From: JAMXLO01 sp963799415
GTDB taxonomy: Bacteria; Pseudomonadota; Alphaproteobacteria; Acetobacterales; Acetobacteraceae
Assembly (NCBI GenBank): GCA_963799415.1
Contig: CAWCXI010000022.1
Span: forward strand, 1-64,000
Direction of reading: 5' to 3'
Length of the DNA: 64,000 nt
The notes under the pieces are model-generated. The model was not told the origin of the DNA, did no database searches, and saw only the letters and a program-made list of their open reading frames with translations. This document shows, piece by piece, positions 35,548 to 44,109 of this stretch (its first letter is position 1; each line of letters begins with the position of its first letter). The translations under genes and the position numbers were made by a program.

Positions 35548-35664
35548 GCGGCATCGGGCTCCATGGACTCGATGCTGGATCGGGCCAGAACATTCGCTCG
35601 GCCTGAACCAAGGCAAGATGCGTGAGGTGCGCGCGACTGCGGTCGGTGCTACCTTGAATGCATC

Positions 35665-36240
35665 ATGTCGGCACAGGAATTCGCACTCTTTGATACGGCT
35701 GTTGGACATTGTGGCATCGCGTGGAGCGCGCGTGGCGTTCTTGGCGTCCAGCTGCCGGAGTTGAGCGAGACAGCGACGCGGACTCGCCTGCAACGGCGAT
35801 ATCCGGATGCGCGGGAAACGCCCCCGTCAGGCAATGTCCAGGAGACGATCGACGACATAGTCGGATTACTGGACGGCAATGCGCGTGACCTGTCAGCCGT
35901 CGTGCTCGACATGCAAGGCGTCCCGCAGTTCAACCAGCGCGTCTACGCGGTCGCCCGAACCATCTCCTTTGGCGCGACGCTCTCCTATGGGGAGATTGCA
36001 GCGCAACTTGGCGACCGCGGCGTGGCGCGCGAGGTGGGTGAAGCGTTGGGACAAAATCCGTTCCCGATCATCGTGCCGTGCCACCGCGTAATGGCGGCCG
36101 GGGGCAAGCTCGGCGGTTTCTCGGCGGCCGGAGGCGTCACAACCAAGCTCCGCCTGCTCAACATCGAGAGTGCGCAGGTGGGCGAACCACCTACACTGTT
36201 CGAAAGCCTGCCGCTGGCGGCGCGGCCACGCCGCCGCTAG
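35665..36240 (+). CDS. ogt: methylated-DNA--[protein]-cysteine S-methyltransferase
   Basis: 191-residue suicide DNA repair protein that removes O6-alkyl groups from guanine. The acceptor Cys is in IIVPCHRVMAAGGKLGGFSA near residue 135, with the Arg-finger helix region TISFGATLSYGEIAAQLG and the Asn hinge in ALGQNPFP just before it. The N-terminal ribonuclease-like domain is short. The listing starts at ATG 35665 (MSAQEFALFDTAVGHCGIAW). It follows the Crp-type gene after 117 bases with no obvious link. Ogt rather than Ada, since no AraC domain or Zn-Cys cluster is attached. Confidence 0.92.
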   Translation: MSAQEFALFDTAVGHCGIAWSARGVLGVQLPELSETATRTRLQRRYPDARETPPSGNVQETIDDIVGLLDGNARDLSAVVLDMQGVPQFNQRVYAVARTISFGATLSYGEIAAQLGDRGVAREVGEALGQNPFPIIVPCHRVMAAGGKLGGFSAAGGVTTKLRLLNIESAQVGEPPTLFESLPLAARPRRR

Positions 36241-36248
36241 ACCGGCCT

Positions 36249-37745
36249 TCACCTCCCAAGCGTCGGCATCACATACTCCGCGCCGCGCCGCGCCCCGGTC
36301 GGCCAGCGCTGGGTGATCGCCTTGTAGCGCGTGTAGAACCGCACGCCCTCTGGCCCGTAGATGTGGTGGTCGCCGAACAGCGAGTGCTTCCAGCCGCCGA
36401 ACGAGTGGAACGCCATCGGCACCGGGATCGGCACGTTCACGCCGACCATGCCGATGTTGATGCCCGCCGCGAAGTCACGCGCGGCACCACCGTCCGACGT
36501 AAAGATCGCGACGCCGTTGCCATACTCGTGCGCGTTCACCATCCGAACCGCACCGGCCATGTCCGGCGTCCGCACCACGCCGAGCACTGGGCCGAAGATT
36601 TCATCCTTGTAGATACGCATGTCTGTATTGACGTGGTCGAACAGCGAGCCGCCGAGGAAGTAGCCGTTCTCGTATCCTTGCAATGCCAGACCGCGGCCGT
36701 CGACCACCAGCTTCGCGCCCTCCTTCACACCGAGGTCTATGTAGCCCTGCACCTTCTCGCGGTGCTCACGCGTCACCAGCGGTCCCATTTCGGCATCGGG
36801 GTCGGTGCCGGGACCGATCTTCAGCGCGCGCACTCGTGGCTCGAGCTTCTGCACCAGCCGGTCACCGGCGGATCCCACCGCCACTGCGACCGACACCGCC
36901 ATGCAGCGCTCGCCCGCCGCGCCGTACGCCGAGCCCATCAGCGCGTCCACCGCGTCGTCGATGTCGGCGTCAGGCATCACCACGAGATGGTTCTTCGCCC
37001 CGCCCAACGCCTGCACGCGTTTGCCGTGCGATGTGCCGCCCCGGTAGATCGTCTCGGCGATCGCCGTGGAGCCGACGAAGCTGATGGCGGCGATGTCGGG
37101 ATGCGCCAGGATCGCCTCGACCGCCTCTCGCGCACCCTGCACGACCTGGAACACGCCGTCCGGCACGCCCGCCTCCGCCATCAGCGCGGCGAGCTTCAGC
37201 GACGCCGACGGGTCCTTCTCGGATGGCTTCAGGATGAAGCAATTGCCGCAGGCGAGCGCCACCGGGATCATCCACAGCGGCACCATAAGCGGGAAGTTGA
37301 ATGGCGTGATGCCGGCGACCACGCCGAGCGGCTGGCGGATCGACCAGGCGTCGATACCGGTGCCGACCGCTTCCGTGAACTCGCCCTTCAGCAAATGCGG
37401 GATGCCGCACGCGAACTCCACCACCTCGAGGCCGCGCTGCACCTCGCCATCGGCGTCCGACAGCACCTTGCCGTGCTCGGCTGTGATGATCGCGGAGAGC
37501 TCGCGGCGGTCGCGCTCCAGCAGTTCCTTCAGCTTGAACATCACACGGGCGCGGCGCAGCGGTGGCGTGGCGGCCCAGGCCGGCCACGCGGCGACCGCGG
37601 CGGCCACCGCCTTGCTCACCTCGGCGGCATCGGCCAGCGTCACGCGAGCGATGACCTCTCCGGCGGCGGGGTTGAACACGTCGCCGAACTTGCCGCTGGT
37701 GCCGGCGACCGGCTTGCCGGCGATGAAATGGCCGATCTCACGCAT
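36249..37745 (-). CDS. mmsA: CoA-acylating methylmalonate-semialdehyde dehydrogenase
   Basis: 498-residue enzyme that converts methylmalonate or malonate semialdehyde with NAD and CoA to propionyl-CoA or acetyl-CoA, in valine, inositol and beta-alanine breakdown. PFNFPLMVPLWMIPVALACG is the cofactor entry typical of MmsA, ISFVGSTAIAETIY the Rossmann turn, and the catalytic Cys is in GAAGERCMAVSVAV near residue 285. The usual ALDH general-base Glu position reads ALGGAKNHLVVMPDAD with Asn, as in CoA-acylating members. Length matches the family. A lone gene here; no valine pathway genes flank it. Confidence 0.95.
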   Translation of the reverse strand: MREIGHFIAGKPVAGTSGKFGDVFNPAAGEVIARVTLADAAEVSKAVAAAVAAWPAWAATPPLRRARVMFKLKELLERDRRELSAIITAEHGKVLSDADGEVQRGLEVVEFACGIPHLLKGEFTEAVGTGIDAWSIRQPLGVVAGITPFNFPLMVPLWMIPVALACGNCFILKPSEKDPSASLKLAALMAEAGVPDGVFQVVQGAREAVEAILAHPDIAAISFVGSTAIAETIYRGGTSHGKRVQALGGAKNHLVVMPDADIDDAVDALMGSAYGAAGERCMAVSVAVAVGSAGDRLVQKLEPRVRALKIGPGTDPDAEMGPLVTREHREKVQGYIDLGVKEGAKLVVDGRGLALQGYENGYFLGGSLFDHVNTDMRIYKDEIFGPVLGVVRTPDMAGAVRMVNAHEYGNGVAIFTSDGGAARDFAAGINIGMVGVNVPIPVPMAFHSFGGWKHSLFGDHHIYGPEGVRFYTRYKAITQRWPTGARRGAEYVMPTLGR

Positions 37746-37877
37746 GGTGCGCTCCTCCGCAGACGAACTGCGCTTCGATTAGGCCGAATCCGCCGTGCCG
37801 GCTAGTCGCAACGGAGCAGCCTTGCCAAGTCGGCGACCGACCGTTTTCATGCGGATCGGAGACGCGCGGGGGGACGA

Positions 37878-38723
37878 ATGACACGTGCCACGATGCGGGA
37901 CATCCGCATGGCGATGCTGTGCGGCGCCGTGTTGGCGCTGCTTGCCGGTGGGTGCACCGGCGCGCCTTCGGGCGACGATGCCGATCGCGTCCAGGTCAGC
38001 CGTGAGCGCGTCGTCGGCCAGACCGCGATTCCGGTCTACCGCTACAAGGTCGTGCAGACCTATCCGCACGATCCGACTTCGTACACCGAGGGACTCGTGA
38101 TGAGCGACGGCTTCATGTACGAGGGCACCGGTCTGTACGGCCTGTCGCGCCTCCGGCAGTACGACCTGACGAGCGGGCGGATCATTCATGAAGAGCCGTT
38201 GGACAAGATGTATTTCGGCGAGGGCGTCACGGTCCTGAATGCAGCGATCTATGAACTGACATACTTGTCGAATGTCGGCTTCACCTATGACCGCGCGACG
38301 TTCGCGAAGACCGGCCAATTCCGCTATCTTACCCAGGGCTGGGGTCTGACCACTGACGGCAAGCGCCTGATGATGAGCAATGGCTCGTCCTCCGTGCTGT
38401 TCCTCAATCCGCAGTCGCTGGCCATCGAGGGCCATATCTACGTCTCGGACAATATCGGCCCCGTCGGTTTTCTGAACGAACTCGAGTATGTCAAAGGCAA
38501 GCTTTACGCCAATGTGTGGCAGACCGATTTCATCGCGATCATCGATCCAGGAACGGGGAAGATCACTGGGTGGATCGACCTCGGTGGCCTCAACCCAGAT
38601 CCGAAGGTTCTGAAGTACCCGTACGTGCTCAACGGCATCGCCTACAATGAGGCAACCGGCCATCTGCTGGTGACCGGCAAGCATTGGCCGGCGATCTACG
38701 AGATCGACCTGGTGCCGCGCTGA
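37878..38723 (+). CDS. glutaminyl-peptide cyclotransferase (plant/bacterial type), lipoprotein
   Basis: 281-residue beta-propeller glutamine cyclotransferase that turns N-terminal Gln of peptides into pyroglutamate. The conserved FTEGL-like start of the propeller reads HDPTSYTEGLVMSDGFMYEG near residue 65, followed by FGEGVTVLNAAIYELTY, FRYLTQGWGLTTDGKRLMMS, LNELEYVKGKLYANVWQTDF and LKYPYVLNGIAYNEATGHLL. The N terminus has a signal with AMLCGAVLALLAGGC, a lipobox-like end with Cys, so it may be lipid-anchored in the periplasm. The next gene, a DmpA-type aminopeptidase, starts 6 bases after the stop, so both may process peptide N termini. Confidence 0.9.
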   Translation: MTRATMRDIRMAMLCGAVLALLAGGCTGAPSGDDADRVQVSRERVVGQTAIPVYRYKVVQTYPHDPTSYTEGLVMSDGFMYEGTGLYGLSRLRQYDLTSGRIIHEEPLDKMYFGEGVTVLNAAIYELTYLSNVGFTYDRATFAKTGQFRYLTQGWGLTTDGKRLMMSNGSSSVLFLNPQSLAIEGHIYVSDNIGPVGFLNELEYVKGKLYANVWQTDFIAIIDPGTGKITGWIDLGGLNPDPKVLKYPYVLNGIAYNEATGHLLVTGKHWPAIYEIDLVPR

Positions 38724-38728
38724 CGCGA

Positions 38729-39757
38729 ATGGCGACGCGCGCACGCGATCTCGGCCTGGCCTGCGGCTCGCTGCCGCCCGGGGAGCGCAACAGCATCGCC
38801 GACGTGCCTGGCGTTACGGTGGGGCACACGACGCTGATCGAGGGCGACGTGCGCACCGGCGTCACCGCCATTCTGCCGCACCAGGGCGATCTGTTCCGCG
38901 ACAAAATGGTGGCGGCCGCGGCCGTGCTGAACGGCTTCGGCAAGAGCACGGGCTTGGTGCAGATGAACGAACTCGGCACGCTGGAAACACCGATCCTGCT
39001 CACCAACACATTCGCCGTCGGTAACTGCGCCAACGCGCTGATCCGCCGGGCGATCGCTGCCGACCCGGAGATCGGCCGGCGGACCGCGACGGTCAACCCG
39101 GTGGTGCTTGAGTGCAACGACGGCTACCTGAACGACATCCAGGCGATGGCGGTCACCGAGGCGCATGTCGAGACAGCGATCGAAGCGGCGAGCGAGGAGT
39201 TCGCCGTCGGCTCGGTCGGGGCCGGCACCGGGATGAGTTGCTTCGGCCTGAAGGGCGGCATCGGCAGCGCATCGCGCCTGTTGCAATTGGAGGGAAAGAC
39301 CTATCACCTCGGCGTTTTGGTGCTGGCGAATTTCGGCCGCGCCGGCGACCTGCGACTGCCTGACGGAAGACGGATCGATCCAGCGTCGTTGCCGTCGACA
39401 GAGGTTGGTTCGTGCATCGTGGTGATTGGCACCGACATACCGCTGGATCATCGCCAACTCACCCGCGTGGCGCGCCGTGCAGGCGTCGGACTGGCATGGT
39501 GCGGCTCGTACTGGGGCAATGGCAGCGGGGACATCGCTCTGGCATTCACCACTGCGAACCGCGTCCCGCACAACGCCGATCGGGACCTGATCGAGCATCG
39601 CGTCCTGGCGGAGGGCCGCATTGACCGGCTGTTCCAGGCGGCGGCCGAGGGAACCCAGGAAGCTGTGCTCGACGCGCTCGCCGCGGCGGAGACGATGGTA
39701 GGGCGGAACGGGCACCGACGAAACGCACTGACTCACGTGTTGCGGGTTGCGCCATAG
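38729..39757 (+). CDS. P1/S58-family peptidase (DmpA-like aminopeptidase)
   Basis: 342-residue Ntn-fold peptidase that is made as a precursor and cuts itself before a Ser to free the nucleophile. ERNSIADVPGVTVGHTTLIE is the family opening, SVGAGTGMSCFGLKGGIGSA the middle motif, and the self-cleavage site is the Gly-Ser of TEVGSCIVVIGTDIPLDHRQ near residue 232. The end ALAFTTANRVPHNADRD is also conserved. Members are L-aminopeptidase/D-esterases or beta-peptidases. ATG 38729 is 6 bases after the glutaminyl cyclase stop, so the two are probably an operon. No signal peptide; cytoplasmic, although its partner is exported. Confidence 0.92.
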   Translation: MATRARDLGLACGSLPPGERNSIADVPGVTVGHTTLIEGDVRTGVTAILPHQGDLFRDKMVAAAAVLNGFGKSTGLVQMNELGTLETPILLTNTFAVGNCANALIRRAIAADPEIGRRTATVNPVVLECNDGYLNDIQAMAVTEAHVETAIEAASEEFAVGSVGAGTGMSCFGLKGGIGSASRLLQLEGKTYHLGVLVLANFGRAGDLRLPDGRRIDPASLPSTEVGSCIVVIGTDIPLDHRQLTRVARRAGVGLAWCGSYWGNGSGDIALAFTTANRVPHNADRDLIEHRVLAEGRIDRLFQAAAEGTQEAVLDALAAAETMVGRNGHRRNALTHVLRVAP

Positions 39758-39826
39758 TGGTTCCGCCTCGCGCAAACCTGTTCTAGCCTGCCTGTGCGCT
39801 GTCGTGGGCGCATCGGGAGGAAACAC

Positions 39827-40786
39827 ATGAACGCCAAGATGCCGGGTCGCCGCGGCGTGATGCGCGGTGCGTTCGCTTTCGCGGCCACCAGTGGCGCCGC
39901 GCTGTCGCAGGCTGTGGCTCAGCAGGCGACCGAGGTTCGCTGGTCCACAGGGACGGAGCCGCCGAAGACCAAGGCACCGCCGAACGCGACCGATTGCCAC
40001 TTTCACATTTACGACTCCAGCTTCCCGGTCGCGCCCTACGCCACGCTGAAGCCGCCGCCGGCTTCGGTGCAGGACTACCAGTCCCTGCAACGCCGCATCG
40101 GCACGAGTCGCTGCGTGATGGTCCTGCCGTCAACCTATGGCACCGACAACACGCATTTTCTTGCGCTGCTGCCGCAGCTCGGCGGCAAGGATCGCGCGCG
40201 CATGGTGGGCGTGGTGAACACCTCGGTGACGGATCAGGAGCTGCGCCAGATGCACGAAGCCGGCGTGCGTGGCATCCGCTTCAACCTGGCACCCGCGGGA
40301 GCCACCACGGTCGACATGATCGAGCCCCTGGCGAAGCGGATCGAGCCGATGGGATGGAACTGCCAGATCAATGCCCCACCCGAGCAGATCGTCGCAGCGC
40401 AGGAGATCTTTTTGCGAGTGCCGGGACGGCTGGTGTTCGACCACCTGGCGCATGCACCGGACGTCAACAGCCCGAGTTACCTTTTGGTCCGGCGCCTGAT
40501 CGACAAGGGCAATACCTGGGTGAAGCTGTCCGGCGCCTATGCCGACACCAAATCGGGGCCGCCCGAATATGCCGATCGTCTCGCGGTCGCGCAGGGCTAT
40601 GCGCGCGCCGCGCCGGAACGCGTGGTGTGGGGCAGCGACTGGCCGCATCCGAGCGAAGCGGTGGACAAGAAGCCGAACGACGCCGTGTTGTTCGATCTGC
40701 TTGCGGTGTGGGTGCCGGACGCAGCGGCGCGACACAAGGTCCTGGTGGAGAACCCAGCCGCGCTGTACGATTTTCCCACCGGCTGA
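39827..40786 (+). CDS. Tat-exported amidohydrolase (PDC-hydrolase/LigI-like TIM barrel)
   Basis: 319-residue metal-dependent hydrolase of the amidohydrolase-2 family. ATG 39827 follows GGGAGGA and begins a Tat leader (PGRRGVMRGAFAFAATSGAA, cut near AVAQQ). The barrel has TDCHFHIYDSSFPVAPYATL (HxH of strand 1), VFDHLAHAP (strand 6 His), and VVWGSDWPHPSEAV (strand 8 Asp). This resembles 2-pyrone-4,6-dicarboxylate lactonase and related periplasmic lactonases. Substrate not known. Such Tat proteins often pair with a tricarboxylate (TctC) receptor gene; none is adjacent. Confidence 0.9.
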   Translation: MNAKMPGRRGVMRGAFAFAATSGAALSQAVAQQATEVRWSTGTEPPKTKAPPNATDCHFHIYDSSFPVAPYATLKPPPASVQDYQSLQRRIGTSRCVMVLPSTYGTDNTHFLALLPQLGGKDRARMVGVVNTSVTDQELRQMHEAGVRGIRFNLAPAGATTVDMIEPLAKRIEPMGWNCQINAPPEQIVAAQEIFLRVPGRLVFDHLAHAPDVNSPSYLLVRRLIDKGNTWVKLSGAYADTKSGPPEYADRLAVAQGYARAAPERVVWGSDWPHPSEAVDKKPNDAVLFDLLAVWVPDAAARHKVLVENPAALYDFPTG

Positions 40787-41267
40787 ACGCACGGCGGCGC
40801 GCCCCTGCACTCGAATCGCCAAGCCATCTGCACCGGCCGCAAACCATCACTCGCACCAAGGTCAGCGTGTGATCGGTCGCACGGACGAGGAGACGACGGT
40901 CGCAGTCACTCACGTACTGATCATGTTCCTGGGCGTTGGTTAAACCCGGACCGCAGGGCCGGAGCGAGCCGAACCTCAACAAATCAGCGCGCACCAGGCG
41001 CATCACGCCCGAAGACCATTCCAGCGGCCATATCTAATGACCAATTTGGGTGGAAAGCCGACCATCGGGTTTCGGGTGGTGAGTGCGAGGAACGTGACAC
41101 TCGACGATTCATCTGCCGACCAATCCGCACCGGACTTTTGCACCAGCCAAGTTATTGACCGCATTGGCTTCGGGGGATGGTGCGAATTTCTTGAATTATG
41201 CGCCACAAGCGAAAAAGTTCGAACGAGGGCACGTGCGCTCGCCCAAAGAGATACTAGGGGGACAGTT
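40787..41267. other. no recognisable gene (481 bases)
   Basis: Open frames here (for example 41003-41326 minus and 41037-41444 plus) lack family-like motifs and ribosome sites. Base composition is looser and less GC-rich from about 41000 on than in the flanks. Possibly a remnant of an older insertion; nothing specific is seen. Confidence 0.5.
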
Positions 41268-41711
41268 TTATTCCCGAAGGAACATGTGAGACTTGATTCT
41301 CCACATTCCATCGTTTTGGCGCTCAAGAAGCCGGACGGTGCTCCCGGATATCTTTACCGGCTCGCTTCCATCCTTCACGAACAGAGCAGTGAAGCGCGAC
41401 GTGACATAAGCGTAGTTGCCAAATGCAACCACTCTCACGACTAGGAGGTGGTGATCTCTGACACTCGTCCCACGCGCCGCAAAGAAGCCCCGAATTGCAG
41501 CCGGGCCGGTGACTGGCCGTGCTCCAGGCGGCATCAACTCCGCGTCGTCGGAATACATGGTAAGCAAGGCGTCGAAGTCCGGACCATTAATGGCCGCATC
41601 CCAACGGGCGTTGAGGGCTGCAACTTCATCAGTGAGCGTATCTGCACGCGTGGGACCAGCGGCGCCGAGTGTCAGCAGCACGGAGAGCAAGGAGAGAGAG
41701 AGCCATCGCAT
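41268..41711 (-). CDS. secreted YybH/SgcJ-like NTF2-fold protein (DUF4440)
   Basis: 147-residue protein. ATG 41711 follows GGAGGAGA and gives a signal peptide (MRWLSLSLLSVLLTLGAAGP, cut after TRA). The NTF2-fold domain follows: LNARWDAAINGPDFDALLTM, YSDDAELMPPGARPVTGPAA and WRIKSHMFLRE. Members are often called SgcJ/EcaC-family oxidoreductases, but most have no proven chemistry. Its stop lies near a noncoding stretch; it is divergent from the cupin gene. Role unknown, periplasmic location inferred. Confidence 0.85.
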   Translation of the reverse strand: MRWLSLSLLSVLLTLGAAGPTRADTLTDEVAALNARWDAAINGPDFDALLTMYSDDAELMPPGARPVTGPAAIRGFFAARGTSVRDHHLLVVRVVAFGNYAYVTSRFTALFVKDGSEPVKISGSTVRLLERQNDGMWRIKSHMFLRE

Positions 41712-42065
41712 GATTGTCTCCTCCATTTGACCGACGCCATCTAGCGGCCAAATCTCTGAAATGTGCAACGGCTACGAGTAGAACTCCGCGGTTGGCCTTT
41801 AGCCGGCGGCGCTAGCAGGACAAGGCTCCGCTCTAACGCTCGATATTGGGTGCGCCTGTCCGCGCGGCTCTACCGGAGCCGCGGAAGAGCACTCAGCGAC
41901 CCCATCCTCATACTCCTGCCAGTCGGCTCAAAACTCTTGATTTATGTAACAACAACAGTTTGGTGGCCTAGCCCGATGGAATGGCCGTCAACGACGCTAT
42001 GGCGTCGAAACGCAGGAAGCAAAGTGATGAACCTTTGGCGATAGGTTCAAAAAAGGAGGGAGCGA
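41712..42065. other. intergenic region upstream of the cupin gene (354 bases)
   Basis: No coding frame with support. It is AT-richer than the window around CTTGATTTATG at 41936-41946. The same 11 bases occur at 44958-44968, and a 9-base match at 44870. AAAAAAGGAGGGAGCGA precedes the cupin ATG. Promoters for the divergent genes should lie here, but no clear -35/-10 pair can be named. Confidence 0.4.
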
Positions 42066-42530
42066 ATGATGCAGGGCTACGTCCTTGGGGCGACAGACGG
42101 CGAACGCATGTTTAATTCCAGCGGCGAGGTCGTTGTCAAAGTCGATCCGAGCAGAAGCTCGAATGACCTGTCTCTTGGCACCCAACTGGTGCCGCCCGGG
42201 ATTGGGATTCCGCGCCATGTGCATGCCCACTGGGATGAAGTGATTTATGTATTGGACGGCGGTTGCATCGTCACGCTGAACGATGAACAGGTGCCGCTCC
42301 AAAAGGGCGCGACGATCTTTGTCCCGAAGGGCGTCTGGCATGGGTTTGAAAACCCAGAGACGGAATTGTTCATCCTGTGGCTGGCCCCCGCGCCGGGTCA
42401 GGCGGAATTCTTCCGCGCGATTTCCAGCCGTCCTGGCGAACCAGCCAAGAATCTTTCGCGGGAACAAGTGATCGCGATCCGACAGCAGGTCCAAGCCGAC
42501 CACCTGAAGCGGGTTCAATCGGAGTCTTGA
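42066..42530 (+). CDS. cupin-domain protein
   Basis: 154-residue single-cupin protein. Motif 1 is PRHVHAHWDEVIYVLDGGCI near residue 52 with three His/Glu metal ligands, and motif 2 is PKGVWHGFENP with the last His. A short helical tail follows (NLSREQVIAIRQQVQADHLK). ATG 42066 after AAGGAGGGAGCGA. Function ranges from dioxygenase and isomerase to binding; nothing in the neighbourhood settles it. Not secreted. Confidence 0.88.
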   Translation: MMQGYVLGATDGERMFNSSGEVVVKVDPSRSSNDLSLGTQLVPPGIGIPRHVHAHWDEVIYVLDGGCIVTLNDEQVPLQKGATIFVPKGVWHGFENPETELFILWLAPAPGQAEFFRAISSRPGEPAKNLSREQVIAIRQQVQADHLKRVQSES

Positions 42531-42673
42531 TGTGTCGGCTGAGGATTGATTGAGATGTCATCGGGGATTTGGGCTGCTGCATATTTCTCGAGATTTGCAC
42601 CAACGGAACGCGGCGGCGGCGGGTTTTACCGAACCTATCGAAGCGGTCTCTGAGGCCGGGTATCATCACGGCC

Positions 42674-43022
42674 ATGCCCAACCGTTTCCGAGACCTCGAA
42701 GAAAGGCTGCTTCGACAGGACGTCCGACTTCACCCGATGAAGCGGGCGCACTCTTGACCGCCGATTTTTTCGAGTTCGGCCGGTCCGGCGTCGTATGGAA
42801 TAGACAACAGACTATAGAGGCGCTGGCACAGGAGCCGCTGATGGAGCGCTCAATGAGAAACCTTACCACCCGGCTCCTGTCTGAAAGTGTCGTTCTAGTC
42901 ACATATCGATCTGCGCTCCGCGATCCGGTCAGTAGCAAGGAAGAGTTCGGTCTGGAAGCTAATAGACGGTCGCTGGCAGACTATTTTCACTAGGGAACGC
43001 CAACACAGCCGAAACCGTGACG
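42674..43022 (+). pseudogene. DUF4440 (NTF2-fold) gene, two frameshifts
   Basis: ATG 42674 gives MPNRFRDLEERLLRQDVRLH, then the frame must step back one base near 42740 to continue DEAGALLTADFFEFGRSGVV to LVTYRSALRD. A second change near 42945 leads to SSVWKLIDGRWQTIF, the typical end of the family. Homologous parts are contiguous across both breaks. The stop in the repaired frame is not certain, so the 3' end is approximate. The product would be a small NTF2-like protein of about 115 residues of unknown role. Confidence 0.6.
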
Positions 43023-43072
43023 ATGCAAATATCAAAGACCCACCGCGAAGACGAGCGCCGTCATTGCGGCGA

Positions 43073-43990
43073 TCAGAACACAACGTTCCAATCCCGCTTC
43101 ATGCTCACGACGGTGATGCCGTAGTCTTGAGCCTTATCGAGCGCCTCGGACAACGGGCTCAGCCGAAACTCTCGGTCGTATGCTGTCTCCCGGGCAGCGT
43201 CGTCATGGTGGAGAAGCAACGCGAGCCGTGGTCCTGAGCCGGACTTCGTGTAACGCATCATGGCAAGATCGCCGTCGGAATTGCCGAACGCAAGTAGTGG
43301 TCTACGGCCGATATGCAGGCCGATGTTCAGCGCCTTCACCTCCCGGTCGCCAAAGCTGTTGAGCTCCGGCAGCTTCACGAGCGAAACCCGGTTGTCTCTC
43401 AAATCGTAGCGCAGTTTCACGCTGGAACCGATCACCTGCTCTCGTGGGATGCCGTAAGCTTCCTCCGCAACCGCGCGCATGAAGTCCACGCCACCTGCCG
43501 ACACGATATAGGTCTTGAAGCCGTTCTCCCGTAAGTAAGCAAGCAGTTCGACCTGCGGCCGATAAGTGCATTCCTTGAACAGGCGGCCGAACTTGGGATG
43601 CCTCGCTGTCGCTAACCATCCGCTTGCAGCCTGCTCAAAGTCCTCATCGGTTATGCCCGCGTGGGTGGCGAAAGCCAGTTCGAACAGCGCCTGTTTGCCA
43701 AGTCCGAAAAGCATATTGTAATCGTGTTCGAGCACGGCCCTGAATGGTTGTCGCTCGCTCATTGTCGGGTCGCCTGCCGACAACTGCTTCACGCGGTCAA
43801 AGGCGAAAAAGAACTGTGTCTGAAGCGGCTGCTCGCACCAGAGCGTCCCATCGTTGTCAAACGTGGCAATGCGCCCGGCTCGCGGCACGAATTCGGTGCC
43901 TCCTTGCTCTGTCACACGCGCGACAAGGTCGAGAATCGCGGATTTCGCCGCGCCGTCGTTCCAAGAGGGAAGCGACTGGCCATCCGCCAT
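43073..43990 (-). CDS. HAD-superfamily phosphohydrolase
   Basis: 305-residue phosphatase-like protein. Motif I is ATFDNDGTLWCEQPLQTQFF near residue 43, with the nucleophilic Asp and DGT. Motif II is the Ser of KTYIVSAGGVDFMRAVAEEA, and motif III/IV is LLAFGNSDGDLAMMRYTKSG, with the Mg-binding Asp pair. A helical cap lies between. ATG 43990 follows GGAGG 6 bases upstream; the frame extends to 44092 but that leader is unlikely. No signal peptide. It resembles phosphoserine-phosphatase-type HADs; the substrate is unknown. It is divergent from the secreted 2H gene with 119 bases between. Confidence 0.88.
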   Translation of the reverse strand: MADGQSLPSWNDGAAKSAILDLVARVTEQGGTEFVPRAGRIATFDNDGTLWCEQPLQTQFFFAFDRVKQLSAGDPTMSERQPFRAVLEHDYNMLFGLGKQALFELAFATHAGITDEDFEQAASGWLATARHPKFGRLFKECTYRPQVELLAYLRENGFKTYIVSAGGVDFMRAVAEEAYGIPREQVIGSSVKLRYDLRDNRVSLVKLPELNSFGDREVKALNIGLHIGRRPLLAFGNSDGDLAMMRYTKSGSGPRLALLLHHDDAARETAYDREFRLSPLSEALDKAQDYGITVVSMKRDWNVVF

Positions 43991-44109
43991 TGATGCCTCC
44001 AGCCCCGAGGTGGCTTTGAGCCTCCACTGAAGCTCGCGGTTTGACACCAAGTCAAGAAGGCCACTAGTGCTACCCACCCGCAGGTCAGGCACCTACAGGG
44101 AGGGAGGAC

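Noticed and set aside
36078..37805. 575-residue plus-strand open frame
   Set aside because: Antisense to mmsA, which is full length and has its catalytic Cys region; composition is His/Arg-rich.
38696..40090. 464-residue minus-strand open frame
   Set aside because: Antisense to the P1 peptidase and amidohydrolase, both complete.
41003..41326. 107-residue minus-strand ORF
   Set aside because: No ribosome site, no recognisable motif, and it lies in a noncoding-looking stretch.
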